Shown one piece after another: positions 55,468 to 64,000 of a DNA stretch of 64,000 bases. The DNA is from Mycobacterium sp. ITM-2016-00317 (GTDB lineage: Bacteria > Actinomycetota > Actinomycetes > Mycobacteriales > Mycobacteriaceae). The notes beneath the pieces were generated by a model, which was not told the origin of the DNA, made no database searches, and worked only from the letters and a program-made list of their open reading frames with translations. Within the stretch, counting starts at the first letter, position 1. The number at the start of each line of letters is the position of its first letter. A program made the position numbers and the translations under genes. Location: contig NZ_CP134399.1 of the NCBI RefSeq assembly GCF_002968295.1, positions 1,860,001 through 1,924,000 on the forward strand, in the 5' to 3' direction.

Positions 55468-56576
55468 CCCCGGACGCGCACGAGGCCACCACGGCGTGGC
55501 GCGAGCTGCTCGACACCCTGCGCGGCCTCGACGACTCGTTCATGACCGGCCCGAAGGCCGTCACCGACGATCGCCACGTCGCCGACGGCTACCGGATGCT
55601 GGCCACCACCCTCGGGGTCGCCTTCGACACCTACCTGTTCGCCGACCCCAGCCGCCCGCGGTGGATCGAGCTGAACTCGCCGTGGCGGCCCGACCGGCGC
55701 TGGGGCGGGGACAACACAGACGCCATCTACTACATGTGCCCGGTCGATCCGGCCCGCAGATACCGGATCAGCGGGAATCGCGGTGACAGCGTCTACTTCT
55801 CGGTCACCGCGTACAACGAACCGGCGCCGGGGGCGTGGTCGGACCGCATCGTGGCGCTGGTGCGCGACGACGATCTCGACATCGACGACGCGGGCAACTT
55901 CAGTTTCGAATTCGGCCCCGAGCCCGACGCCGCGGTGCTGATGACGCGCGACTACCAGGCCGATCCTCTGGTGGGCCGACCGGCAACGTGGCAGATCGAG
56001 GCTCTCGAGCCGCCCGCCCCGTTCCGCCACGGCGAGGTCGAGACGGCCGCGGCGCTGCGGGCCGGCGCGGCCTGGCTTCGCACGATGTTCGCGATCCTGC
56101 CGCTGACGGTGGGTGTCAGGAACGCCGACGAGCACCGGCTGGGGCATCAGACCGCAATGGCGGCAAATGATTTCGCCGATCCGTACCAGGTGCCCGATGC
56201 GAACTTCGGCTGGTCGGCACGCGACGCCTGCTATTCCTACGGCAGTTTCGACCTCGCCGAGAACGAGGCGCTGGTGATCACCCATCTGCCCCCGGACTGC
56301 AGGTTCTGGAACCTGGTGGTCTGGAATCAGTTCATGGCGGTGCCGGGCGTGGCCGACGCGCGCAGTTCCGTCAACGGCGCCACTGCCGTGCCCAACAGCG
56401 ACGGTACGGTGACGGTGGTGGTGTCCCGCGGGATGACCGGTCACCCCAACGCGCTGACCACTCTCGACTATCCGCGCGGGAATCTCGCCTTCCGCTGGTT
56501 CATGGCCGACCGGGTGCCGGAGCGGCCGCGGGTCGAGCTGGTCGACATCGCCGACGTGCCGACGGCGGTGAGCTGA
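55464..56576 (+). CDS. DUF1254/DUF1214-type protein, cytoplasmic
   Basis: 370 residues from the ATG overlapping the TetR stop. G-G-D-N-T-D-A-I-Y and Y-R-I-S-G-N-R-G near residues 76-101 match the protein at 42315, and the end has G-H-P-N-A-L-T-T-L-D-Y-P-R-G-N-L-A-F-R-W in place of the D-P-G-V-H-N-W signature. No signal peptide. Function unknown; its coupling to TetR and the divergent sulfotransferase is the main clue. Confidence 0.85.
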   Translation: MTPDAHEATTAWRELLDTLRGLDDSFMTGPKAVTDDRHVADGYRMLATTLGVAFDTYLFADPSRPRWIELNSPWRPDRRWGGDNTDAIYYMCPVDPARRYRISGNRGDSVYFSVTAYNEPAPGAWSDRIVALVRDDDLDIDDAGNFSFEFGPEPDAAVLMTRDYQADPLVGRPATWQIEALEPPAPFRHGEVETAAALRAGAAWLRTMFAILPLTVGVRNADEHRLGHQTAMAANDFADPYQVPDANFGWSARDACYSYGSFDLAENEALVITHLPPDCRFWNLVVWNQFMAVPGVADARSSVNGATAVPNSDGTVTVVVSRGMTGHPNALTTLDYPRGNLAFRWFMADRVPERPRVELVDIADVPTAVS

Positions 56577-56588
56577 GCGCCGACGCGA

Positions 56589-56602
56589 GGGACTTTGGTC
56601 CC
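56589..56602. promoter_or_regulatory. DosR-type box
   Basis: GGGACTTTGGTCCC matches the core of the DosR/DevR site (GGGACTWWAGTCCC) with one mismatch. It is centred about 110 bp upstream of the universal stress protein gene, a common DosR target class. Confidence 0.7.
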
Positions 56603-56704
56603 ACCGGGTGGTGACGGCTTGCCACTTACGCCGAACGCCGCCGTGGCGATACCGTCGTGGTGTCCGAGGGCACCGGTGCCGTCGGCCACAGGTGAGGAGC
56701 ACAT

Positions 56705-57589
56705 ATGTCCACCAGCGCAGCACCCAACGGCATCGTGGTCGCGGTCGACGGTTCGGCGGAGTCCAGGGTCGCGGTCGACTGGGCCGCCCGCGACGCGGCC
56801 ATGCGCCGGGTTCCGCTGACGCTCGCGCACGTCCTGCCCGGTGCGGCGATGCAGTCGTGGATCCAGGCCCCCCTGCCGATGTCGTACCTGGAGGACGAGC
56901 GGGAGGAGGCGCGGAGAATTTTGGCCGACGCCCGTGCGGTCGCCGAGGCGGCCACCACCGCCGACCCCGTCGAGGTCGACGAGGTGGTGCTGTCCGGACA
57001 ACCGGTGGCCACGCTCGTCGACCTGGCCAGGGGCGCCGACATGCTGGTGGTGGGCAGTCGCGGCAAGGGCAAGTGGGAACGCAGGCTCCTCGGCTCGGTC
57101 AGTACCGGGCTCGTGCAGCACGCCCGTTGTCCCGTTGCGGTGATCCACGACACGGATCCGCTGATTCCGCATCCGGCGCAGGCCCCCGTGGTCGTCGGCG
57201 TGGACGGTTCGCCGGCCTCCGAGCGTGCCACCGCGATCGCGTTCGACGAGGCATCGCGCCGCGGGGTCGAGCTGGTCGCCGTGCACACCTGGAGTGACGC
57301 GGGGTACGAGCTGCCCGGTTCCGACTGGACGGAGGTGCAACCGGAGGAGGACATGCTGCTGGCCGAGCGGTTGGCCGGATGGCGGGAGCGCTATCCCGAC
57401 GTCGTCGTGCGTCGGGTGGTGTGCCGGGACCAGCCGGCCCGCCGGCTTCTGGAGGAGGCGGCCAACGCCCAGCTGCTGGTGGTGGGAAGCCACGGCCGCG
57501 GCGGCTTCGCCGGCATGCTGCTCGGCTCGGTGGCCTCCCAGGTCGCGCAGTCGGCCCGCGGTCCGGTGATCGTCGCCCGCACCTCGTGA
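56705..57589 (+). CDS. Universal stress protein, two-domain (Rv2623-like)
   Basis: 294 residues. Two USP domains: [10 protein letters not shown] near residue 11 with [17 protein letters not shown], and [10 protein letters not shown] near residue 162 with [17 protein letters not shown]. Both G-x2-G-x9-G-S ATP-binding loops are intact. DosR-controlled two-domain USPs of this length in M. tuberculosis bind ATP and affect growth in hypoxia. It overlaps the next gene by GTGA. Confidence 0.94.
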   Translation: MSTSAAPNGIVVAVDGSAESRVAVDWAARDAAMRRVPLTLAHVLPGAAMQSWIQAPLPMSYLEDEREEARRILADARAVAEAATTADPVEVDEVVLSGQPVATLVDLARGADMLVVGSRGKGKWERRLLGSVSTGLVQHARCPVAVIHDTDPLIPHPAQAPVVVGVDGSPASERATAIAFDEASRRGVELVAVHTWSDAGYELPGSDWTEVQPEEDMLLAERLAGWRERYPDVVVRRVVCRDQPARRLLEEAANAQLLVVGSHGRGGFAGMLLGSVASQVAQSARGPVIVARTS

Positions 57590-58251
57590 GCGTGCGGCGG
57601 TCCCGGTGGTGGCCGGCAGCCGCCGCGCTGTCGGCGGCACTGGTGGTCGGTTTCCGGAGCCGGATACGTCCGTGGATGTACTCCTGGGGTGCGACACCCG
57701 AGGAGTCGGTGGCCGGGCTACCGGGCGACGACCTGGTCGCCGGCGGGCCACGCACCACCCGCGCAGTCAGCATCGCGGCGCCACCGGAGGCAGTGTGGCC
57801 CTGGCTCGCCCAGATCGGTGAGGACCGCGGTGGCTTCTACAGCTACAGCGCGCTCGAACGGGCTGTCGGCGCCGACATCCACAACGCGTCCGTCATCCAC
57901 CCGGAATGGCAGTCCCTGCGGGTCGGGGACACGGTCTGGCTGGCCCGCCGCGGCGGTGACCGCGGCAGGCAGGTCGTCGCCGCGCTCGACCCGGGGTCGT
58001 CTTTGGTGCTGATGTCGCCCGACGATTACCGGCGCGTCCAACTCGGCGAAAAGGCCTTCGGCAGTTGGTCTTTCCACGTCCTTCCGGAGGGTGCCGGCAC
58101 CCGGCTGCTGGCGCGCGGCAACGGCGGCTACGCGGGCAACGCACTCTACGACGTCGTGCACTTCGTGATGGAACGCAGGATGCTGCTCGGCATCCTGCGC
58201 CGCGCTGAAAGCGCGGCGCGTCCTACCGCGTCAGCTCGGCGTAGCGCGTGA
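57586..58251 (+). CDS. SRPBCC-like protein with N-terminal membrane anchor
   Basis: 221 residues from the GTG overlapping the USP stop. A short hydrophobic segment ([16 protein letters not shown]) is followed by a START/polyketide-cyclase-like fold: [16 protein letters not shown] near residue 64, G-G-F-Y-S-Y near 85, and L-L-A-R-G-N-G-G-Y near 180. Co-transcribed with the USP and so likely under the same box. Its stop overlaps the convergent FadE gene by 29 bp. Ligand unknown. Confidence 0.8.
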   Translation: MSVRRSRWWPAAAALSAALVVGFRSRIRPWMYSWGATPEESVAGLPGDDLVAGGPRTTRAVSIAAPPEAVWPWLAQIGEDRGGFYSYSALERAVGADIHNASVIHPEWQSLRVGDTVWLARRGGDRGRQVVAALDPGSSLVLMSPDDYRRVQLGEKAFGSWSFHVLPEGAGTRLLARGNGGYAGNALYDVVHFVMERRMLLGILRRAESAARPTASARRSA

Positions 58252-59362
58252 CGTGGTGGTCGGTGGACCCGAACTCGTACTGCAGCGCGGTCAGCCGCTT
58301 GAAGTAGTGGCCGATCGCCAACTCCTCGGTCATGCCCATGCCGCCGTGCAGCTGCACCGCCTGCTGCCCGACGAACCGGGCCGCCCGGCCGACCGTGGCC
58401 TTGGCGGCGGACACCGCGCGGGCGCGGTCGGCCGCGTCGGCGTCGAGCTTGAGGGTCGCCAACAACGCCGCGGCGGCGGCCTGCTCGACCTCCATGTACA
58501 TGTCCACCATGCGGTGCTGCAGCACCTGGAAGCTACCGATGGGCTGACCGAACTGCTGGCGTTGCTTGCAGTATTCGACGGTGTCGGCCAGCACCTTGCG
58601 CATGCATCCCACCGCCTCCGCGCAGATCGCGGCGGCGCCTTCGTCGCGGGCATGGGCGATCGAGGCCCACGCGCGGCCCTCTTCGCCGAGCAGTGCCGCC
58701 GAAGGTAGCCGCAGATCGTCGAAGACGATGTCGGCCGCACGCCGGTCGTCGACCGTCCGGTAGCTGTGCATCTCCATACCCGTTGCCGCCGAACCGATGT
58801 CGACCAGGAACAGCGAGATGCCGTCAGCATCGGCGCGCTCGCCCGCGGTTCTCGCGGTCACCAGCACGTGGCCGGCCAGCGGGGTGGCGGCCGAGACGAT
58901 CTTGGCTCCGGACAGCAGCCAGTCGTCACCGTCGCGCCGGGCCGTCGTGCTGACGTCCTGCCAGTGCTCACCGGAGGTCGGTTCGGTGGCCGCGAGCGAG
59001 ACGACGGCGTCGCCGGCGACGATCTTTTCCACCAGCGCCGTCGCGGTGTCGCCACCGGCGCGGTGCAGCAGGCCGGCCGCCACGACCGCGGTGTCCACGT
59101 AGGGCTCGATGACCAGCGCATGCCCGAGGGCCTCGGCGATGAGCATCATCTCCACCGGGCCGCCACCGATTCCGCCGGCCTCCTCCGGTAGCGCCGCGCC
59201 CAGGATCCCGAGCTCCTCGGCGAAGGCGCGCCAGATCTCGGGCTGCCAGCCCGAACCGGTCTTGGCCGCGGTGCGGCTCTTCTCGAGGTCGTAGCGGGTG
59301 GCCAGGAAGCGGGTGAGGCCGCCGCGCAGCAGTTCTTGTTCGTCGGTCAATGTGAAGTCCAT
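58223..59362 (-). CDS. Acyl-CoA dehydrogenase, second subunit of a FadE pair
   Basis: 379 residues. F-L-A-T-R-Y near residue 18, E-E-A-G-G-I-G-G-G near 60, Y-C-K-Q-R-Q-Q-F-G-Q-P-I-G near 268, H-G-G-M-G-M-T-E-E near 345. It starts directly after the stop of the partner gene. Adjacent FadE pairs in mycobacteria form alpha2beta2 heterotetramers acting on bulky substrates; the length pattern 410+379 resembles FadE17/FadE18. FAD and substrate contacts are probably shared between subunits. Confidence 0.92.
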   Translation of the reverse strand: MDFTLTDEQELLRGGLTRFLATRYDLEKSRTAAKTGSGWQPEIWRAFAEELGILGAALPEEAGGIGGGPVEMMLIAEALGHALVIEPYVDTAVVAAGLLHRAGGDTATALVEKIVAGDAVVSLAATEPTSGEHWQDVSTTARRDGDDWLLSGAKIVSAATPLAGHVLVTARTAGERADADGISLFLVDIGSAATGMEMHSYRTVDDRRAADIVFDDLRLPSAALLGEEGRAWASIAHARDEGAAAICAEAVGCMRKVLADTVEYCKQRQQFGQPIGSFQVLQHRMVDMYMEVEQAAAAALLATLKLDADAADRARAVSAAKATVGRAARFVGQQAVQLHGGMGMTEELAIGHYFKRLTALQYEFGSTDHHVTRYAELTR

Positions 59363-60595
59363 TTACAGCCCCAATGCAGCCTTGGCGAGGATGTTGCGCT
59401 GAATTTCGTTGCTGCCGGCATAGATCGAGCCGGCCCGGTCGTTGAAGTACCGCAGCGGTGCCACGGCCTGCCATGGTTCGCCGCTGACGTAATCGCCTGC
59501 CGGCGGCTCGAATTCGGCGATCGGTCCGCCGGGGCAGGTGGCGTGCGGTTGATAGGCCCGGCCGCGCGGGCCTGCGGCCTCCATCGCGAGCTCGGTGATC
59601 GCCTGGCTCAGCTCGGTGCTGAGCACCTTGAGCATCGAGGACTTCGCGCCCGGGTTGCCGCCTGCGGCGACCACGGCGAGCACCTGGTACTCCAGGATCT
59701 CCAGCACCTCGGTGCGGATGCCGACCTCGGCGAGCTTGCGCGCGAAGGCCGGGTCGTCGATCAGCCGGCCACCGGATGGACCGGGTTGTTCGACCGCAGC
59801 GGTGCTGATCTCCTCGACCATCACCTGCAGCGCCGGCGCGGTGGCGCCGCCGCCGCGCTCGAACTCCAGCAGGTACTTGGCCACCGTCCAGCCGTCGTCG
59901 ATCTCACCGATGACGTTGCCCTTGGGCACGCGTACCTCGTCGAAGAACACCTGATTCTGCACCTCTTCGCCGGAGGTCATCACCAGCGGTCTGATCTCGA
60001 CGCCGGGCGTGGACATGTCGATCAGCACGAAGGTGATCCCGCGCTGTTTCTTGTCCGAGCGGGTGGTGCGCACCAGCGCGAACATCCAGTTGGCTTCCCG
60101 GGCATGCGTGGTCCAGATCTTGCTGCCTGTGCAGACCAGATCGTCGCCGTCGTCGCGTGCGGCCATCGACAACGCGGCCAGGTCCGAACCTGCCTCCGGC
60201 TCCGAATAGCCCTGGCAGAAGAAGACCTCGCCGGTGAGGATGCGCGGCAAGAAGTAGTTCTTTTGCTCGTCGGTACCGAACTTGATGATCGCGTGGGCGA
60301 CCATCCGAATACCCATCGGTGACAGCGACGGGGCGCCGGCGAGCGTCGATTCGCGGCTGAAGATGTAGTGCTGGATCAGGCTCCAGTCGCATCCGCCGTG
60401 CGCGACGGGCCATGCCGGTGCGGCCCAACCGCGCTCGTGCAGGATCTGCTGCCACTGCATGCTCGCGTCGTGATCGGCATACACGCTGGTCATCAGGCGT
60501 CCAGCCCGGCGTAACTCGGGGGTGAGCTTCTCGTCGAGGAAGGCCCGCACCTCGTCACGGAATGCCAGGTCGGCTGCCGACCATTGGAGGTCCAT
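59363..60595 (-). CDS. Acyl-CoA dehydrogenase, first subunit of a FadE pair
   Basis: 410 residues from the ATG at 60595 with AAAGGAGA upstream; the frame is open to 60628. F-C-Q-G-Y-S-E-P-E-A-G-S-D near residue 128, K-I-W-T-T-H-A near 162, and the end D-R-A-G-S-I-Y-A-G-S-N-E-I-Q-R-N. Canonical enzymes have I-Y-E-G-T there; the catalytic Glu is replaced by Ala, as expected if only one subunit type or another residue provides the base. Confidence 0.93.
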   Translation of the reverse strand: MDLQWSAADLAFRDEVRAFLDEKLTPELRRAGRLMTSVYADHDASMQWQQILHERGWAAPAWPVAHGGCDWSLIQHYIFSRESTLAGAPSLSPMGIRMVAHAIIKFGTDEQKNYFLPRILTGEVFFCQGYSEPEAGSDLAALSMAARDDGDDLVCTGSKIWTTHAREANWMFALVRTTRSDKKQRGITFVLIDMSTPGVEIRPLVMTSGEEVQNQVFFDEVRVPKGNVIGEIDDGWTVAKYLLEFERGGGATAPALQVMVEEISTAAVEQPGPSGGRLIDDPAFARKLAEVGIRTEVLEILEYQVLAVVAAGGNPGAKSSMLKVLSTELSQAITELAMEAAGPRGRAYQPHATCPGGPIAEFEPPAGDYVSGEPWQAVAPLRYFNDRAGSIYAGSNEIQRNILAKAALGL

Positions 60596-60704
60596 CGCTG
60601 TCTCCTTTCCGCTGAGCGCTAGAGACACAGTAAACCTAGTTAGTTAAGTGGGGGGCACGTGGGGTGTCCTGGCGTGTTCTCGCCGCCTTTTGTGCCCCAG
60701 CTCA

Positions 60705-60906
60705 CCTGCGGCGCCGGGCCGCAGGAGGTCGAACCCGCCGACCTCCGAACCCCGCAATGTGGGCTTTTGTTCGTTGCCACTGTTCATGATGGCAAATCCC
60801 CTCCAAGCCCATCACGGCCGTGGCGACCCCGGCCAACGGATCGGTTTGGCGTCCATATTGTCGATGCCATAGCCTTTCAGCGGGTCGACCTTCTCTCGGC
60901 CACGGC
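60705..60906 (+). ncRNA. Highly foldable leader upstream of the flavoprotein gene (candidate structured RNA)
   Basis: The 330-bp gap 60596-60925 contains a series of perfect or near-perfect stems: CCTGCGG/CCGCAGG (60705-60725); GGAGGTCG/CGACCTCC (60724-60746); an outer stem GTGGGCTT/AAGCCCAT (60759-60812) enclosing TTGCCA/TGGCAA (60774-60795); and a closing stem GCCGTGGC/GCCACGGC (60817-60906). Inside the last lie GACCC/GGGTC (60825-60886) and TGGCGTC/GATGCCA. The last stem ends just before the AAGAGG ribosome site. No riboswitch class I know matches. Could be a regulatory leader; the open frame across it has poor codon usage. Confidence 0.4.
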
Positions 60907-60925
60907 AAATAAGAGGCGAATAACC

Positions 60926-61810
60926 TTGTTCTGTGAGCCCGAATGGGACGACGAAGTCGACGTGGTGGTCACCGGCACCGGTTCGGCCGGCTTGGCGACG
61001 GCCATTTCGGCGGTGGAACACGACGGTGAGGTCTTTCTCGCCGAGGTCGCCGGAGCGGACCGGTCCGACGGACTTTCCGGGCTCCGCCGGTATTTCGCCG
61101 TCGACGCCGAGGACGACAGCGGCGACGGCGAGGACGAGGACGACCGCGACGAGGCGACCAGTAAGTACTTCTGGGCGCTGACCGAGGACCTCGACCTCAC
61201 CACGCTGGCCCAGCGTGATCCCGACCTGCCGGTACGTCTGATGCCCGAGACCGCACCGGTCCGCGGACGCAGGGTGCCGCCGTTCGAGGGATGGCGCTTG
61301 CGGGAGTGGGCGGCGGTCTGCATCCCATCACCGACGGGTTACCTCTACACGCAGGTCACCGACTGGACCTCGACCTCGACGTGTACCGAGAACGGGGAAC
61401 AGTTCGAGATCACCGAACTCGGCGTGATGTCGCCGGACCCCGCCGATCCCGCCGGTTCGGTGCACCGGTGGCTGGCCGAGGAAGCCGACGACCGGGGCCT
61501 GTCGCCGAGCCCGGTCCAGCGGCTGGAGAGACTGGAGTTCGACGAGGGACGGGTGATCGGAGCGGTCTTCGCTACCGACGACGGTCCGCTGGCCGTCCGG
61601 GCCCGCCACGGCGTGCTCATCTGCGGTGACGACGTCACCGGGCGGGGTGCACCCTGGCCCGCACTGGCAAACGGCACGCGGTTGCGGGTCGCCCTGGTGG
61701 GCAAGGATGCGAGCCGATTCGGGCGGTTGGAGCTGCTGACGTCGGATCCCGCGGTGGTGGCCGCGATCCCGCCCTATTCGGCGACGACGGTCACGACTTC
61801 GCGAAGCTGA
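60926..61810 (+). CDS. FAD-binding oxidoreductase-like protein
   Basis: 294 residues from the TTG at 60926, preceded by AGAGG; the frame is open upstream through the foldable leader. The dinucleotide-binding motif is V-D-V-V-V-T-G-T-G-S-A-G-L-A-T-A near residue 10, as in fumarate reductase/KstD-type flavoproteins. The protein is far shorter than those (500+ residues) and contains an acidic insert (E-D-D-S-G-D-G-E-D-E-D-D) near residue 65. No capping-domain catalytic residues are evident. May be a regulatory or degenerate flavoprotein. Overlaps the convergent GGDEF-EAL gene by 20 bp. Confidence 0.65.
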   Translation: MFCEPEWDDEVDVVVTGTGSAGLATAISAVEHDGEVFLAEVAGADRSDGLSGLRRYFAVDAEDDSGDGEDEDDRDEATSKYFWALTEDLDLTTLAQRDPDLPVRLMPETAPVRGRRVPPFEGWRLREWAAVCIPSPTGYLYTQVTDWTSTSTCTENGEQFEITELGVMSPDPADPAGSVHRWLAEEADDRGLSPSPVQRLERLEFDEGRVIGAVFATDDGPLAVRARHGVLICGDDVTGRGAPWPALANGTRLRVALVGKDASRFGRLELLTSDPAVVAAIPPYSATTVTTSRS

Positions 61811-63640
61811 CCGGAATCCGTCCCTTGGCCAGCAACTCCTCCATCGCGGCGCCGGGGATGGGGCGGGACAGCAGGAATCCCTGCGCCCGGTGACAGCCGT
61901 GCCGGAGCAGCGTCAACGCCGCCGCCTCGGTCTCGACGCCCTCGGCCACCAGCTCCAGACCGAACGCCTCGGCCAGCGCGATGATCGCCCGGACGATCGC
62001 CAGATCGCCCGGGTCGGAACCGAGTTCGCGGACGAAGCTCTTGTCGATCTTGAGGGTGTCCACGGGCAGTGACTTCAGATGGGACAGCGCGCTGTACCCG
62101 GTGCCGAAGTCGTCGATGGCGATGCGCACGCCGGCCTCCTGGAGGCCGTGGAGGGTGACGCGGGTGGTCTCGATGTCCTGCACGACGACGCTCTCGGTGA
62201 TCTCCAGGCAGATCGAGCCCTTCTCGAGTCCGAACTCCTCGACGATCACCGCGACCGCGTCGACGAAGCCGTCGGTGACCAGCTGCACCGGGGAGACGTT
62301 GATGCGCATCACCGCGTCGGTGCCGATGCCCCGTGAGCGCCAGGCGGCGAAATCTGCGCATGCCGCACGCATCACCCAGCGGCCCAATTCGCCTGCCAGG
62401 TTGATGGATTCGGCGACACCGATGAACGACTCGGGAGACAGCAGTCCACGCGTCGGGTGCTGCCAGCGGACCAGGGCTTCGCATGCCAGGATCTCGCCCG
62501 TTCGCATGTCGACTTCGGGGAGGTAGTGCAGTAGCAGGGCGCCGTTCTCGATGACACTCTGCAGATGCAGCTCGATGTCGTTGTCGAACTCGTTCTGCAA
62601 CGACATGTCGTCGGTGAAGGTGACGATCTTGTTGCCGCCGGAACTCTTCGCGCTCAGCACGGCCTGGTCGGCGCGGCGGAGCAGATCCGAGGTGGTGTCG
62701 CGACCCGGAATGCCTTGGGCCACACCGATGCTGACCGTGCGGGTGAGCAACTCTCCGTCGATGGAGACGCGTTCGCACAGCGTCGCCCGCAGGCGGTGCG
62801 CGAGCGCTTCGGCCTCCTCGACGGCCATCGGTTCGGCGGGGACCAGGACGAACTCGTCACCGCCGAGACGTGCGATCAGATTGGGGCAGTCCGCACCCCG
62901 GCGCAGCCTCTCGGCCAGCACCCGGATGAACCAGTCGCCCGCGGTGTGCCCGAGGTAGTCGTTGATCGCCTTGAGGCGGTCGAGGTCGAAGAACAGCGCC
63001 GACACCGGCCCGGGTTCCCCGGCCGCCAGCCGCTCGTCGAGATGGGCCAACAGGGCCCGGCGGTTGCACAGCCCGGTCAGGTCGTCGTGCTCGGCCAGAT
63101 AGCGCAGTTGTTCCTCGGCCTGCACCCGGGCCTGTACCTGGGCGAACAACGACGCGATCGCTTCGAGGCCGTTGAGTTCCTCGGCGGTCCACTCCCGGTC
63201 GCCGAACTTGATGAACCCGAGCACACCGGTGGTGAGTTCCCCGGAGACCAGGGGAGCGGCCGCCATCGAGGTGGCCGGCACGGCCCGGGTCTCCTCGATG
63301 CGCTTCTGGTAGTCGTCGGTGGCTCGGGGCGGAACACCATCGGCTTCTTGCCGTGCTCGGAGTGCGCGAAGACAGGATCGGCGTCGGCGAAGTACACCAG
63401 CGCGAGCGGGTCCGGGTCGGGCACACCCGGTCGCACGGGCCATTCGGTGACCAGTCGGGACGCGCGGATCTTGTGGTCGTTGTAGCGCAGGAAGCTGACG
63501 TCGACGCCCAGATAGGCGACGAGTTCGGCCAGTACCCGCTGGCTCACCTCGACCGAGGTCGCGGCGTTGGCCGCCATCAACTTGGTGGCCACCGAGGTGA
63601 CCACCAGGTCGAGACTGCGGAGCGTGTCGCTTTCAGGCAT
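61791..63640 (-). pseudogene. GAF-GGDEF-EAL cyclic-di-GMP protein, interrupted by one frameshift
   Basis: From ATG 63640 an N-terminal GAF-like sensor (L-V-A-Y-L-G-V-D-V-S-F-L-R-Y-N-D) runs to about 63320. There one missing base shifts the frame; restoring it joins F-R-P-E-P to T-D-D-Y-Q-K-R-I-E-E. The rest encodes a GGDEF domain with an intact R-L-G-G-D-E-F and an EAL domain with C-E-A-L-V-R-W, N-V-S-P-V-Q-L and D-D-F-G-T-G-Y. Both enzymatic halves look active, so it could make and degrade c-di-GMP. Restored length is about 616 residues. The intact frame from 63443 down would encode a version lacking most of the sensor. Confidence 0.85.
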
Positions 63641-63647
63641 CGTGAAG

Positions 63648-64000
63648 TCAGAATACGGGGGCGTCAGCAAAAGTGACGGGACGCCGTCTACTGCGCACCG
63701 AGGCCGGTGGTGCGACGGTGAGTCGCAGGATCAGCGCGATCACCTCGCCCGGTTCCTCGGCCGTCAGGTCCCGGAACCGTGATTGCAGATCGCCGAGCTG
63801 CGGCGCGAAACGCGGTGAGAGCTCTTCGAGTTCGTCGCGGCCATGGGCGTAGAGGAAGACGGGGGAGATCGGCTGCACCGCCAGCCCGTGCTGCTGCGCG
63901 GCGATCCACACGGCCTCGGTTGCCGAACCGCCCCTTGCGTAACCGGTCAGCGAAGGATCGTCGGTCATCACCATCGCAAGCGCGGAACAGCCGGCGATGC
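63648..64000 (-). CDS. Acg/Rv3131-like nitroreductase-family protein, C-terminal part (cut by window end)
   Basis: About 116 residues of the C-terminus. [24 protein letters not shown] and the end [19 protein letters not shown] match the Acg family of FMN-binding proteins, several of which are DosR-controlled dormancy genes. Its start and promoter are outside the window; the stop lies 7 bp upstream of the GGDEF-EAL start on the same strand. Confidence 0.85.
   Translation of the reverse strand, partial: IAGCSALAMVMTDDPSLTGYARGGSATEAVWIAAQQHGLAVQPISPVFLYAHGRDELEELSPRFAPQLGDLQSRFRDLTAEEPGEVIALILRLTVAPPASVRSRRRPVTFADAPVF

Overview
The window is chromosomal DNA of a mycobacterium, most likely an environmental fast grower of the Mycolicibacterium type. 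The evidence is high GC, GTG starts and 4-bp stop/start overlaps throughout, an mbt-2 mycobactin locus (mbtK/mbtN/mbtM/mbtL) with IdeR-type iron boxes, a 13E12 HNH protein with a LexA/SOS box, a DosR-type box before a universal stress protein, an MmpL transporter, a mycofactocin-type SDR and two luciferase-like (F420-type) oxidoreductases.

Layout. (1) 1-21470 is a dense CoA-dependent catabolic cluster: the end of an FCD regulator, a class III CoA transferase, a DUF7064-like protein, three AMP-forming CoA ligases, a tandem GntR-FCD regulator, two enoyl-CoA hydratases, a P450, a FAS1/MaoC-type hydratase, a phosphotransferase-like protein, a double acyl-CoA dehydrogenase, a DUF35/thiolase pair, an SDR, a luciferase-like oxidoreductase and an AveC-like membrane protein. 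A 12-bp motif recurs in four of its intergenic regions. The set resembles breakdown of a cyclic terpenoid or steroid-like substrate, but the substrate cannot be read from sequence. (2) 21496-31256 holds envelope and secretion genes: an MmpL4/5-type RND protein, a HAD phosphatase, two exported proteins with acidic or proline-rich regions, DUF808, and small membrane or secreted proteins. (3) 30611-34305 is the mbt-2 siderophore locus. (4) 34312-37781 is DUF190-crcB-crcB divergent from pgm, the order I recall from M. tuberculosis. (5) 37795-45509 has an MFS gene, tRNA-Ala, small proteins, and an operon of luciferase-like oxidoreductase, sulfotransferase, DUF1214, VOC and carboxylesterase behind a 20-bp palindrome. 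(6) 45869-53586 has purU, a 13E12 gene, DUF2243, a LuxR remnant, an iron-box surface protein, crp, a nucleotidyltransferase and an EEP hydrolase. (7) 53620-64000 has a second sulfotransferase with TetR and DUF1254/1214, a DosR-box USP operon, a FadE pair, a flavoprotein behind a foldable leader, a GGDEF-EAL gene and the end of an Acg-like nitroreductase.

Two themes cross the window. DUF1214-type proteins sit beside sulfotransferases at two separate loci. Six otherwise well-conserved genes, including pgm and crp, each carry one single-base frameshift, which looks more like residual sequencing error than gene decay.
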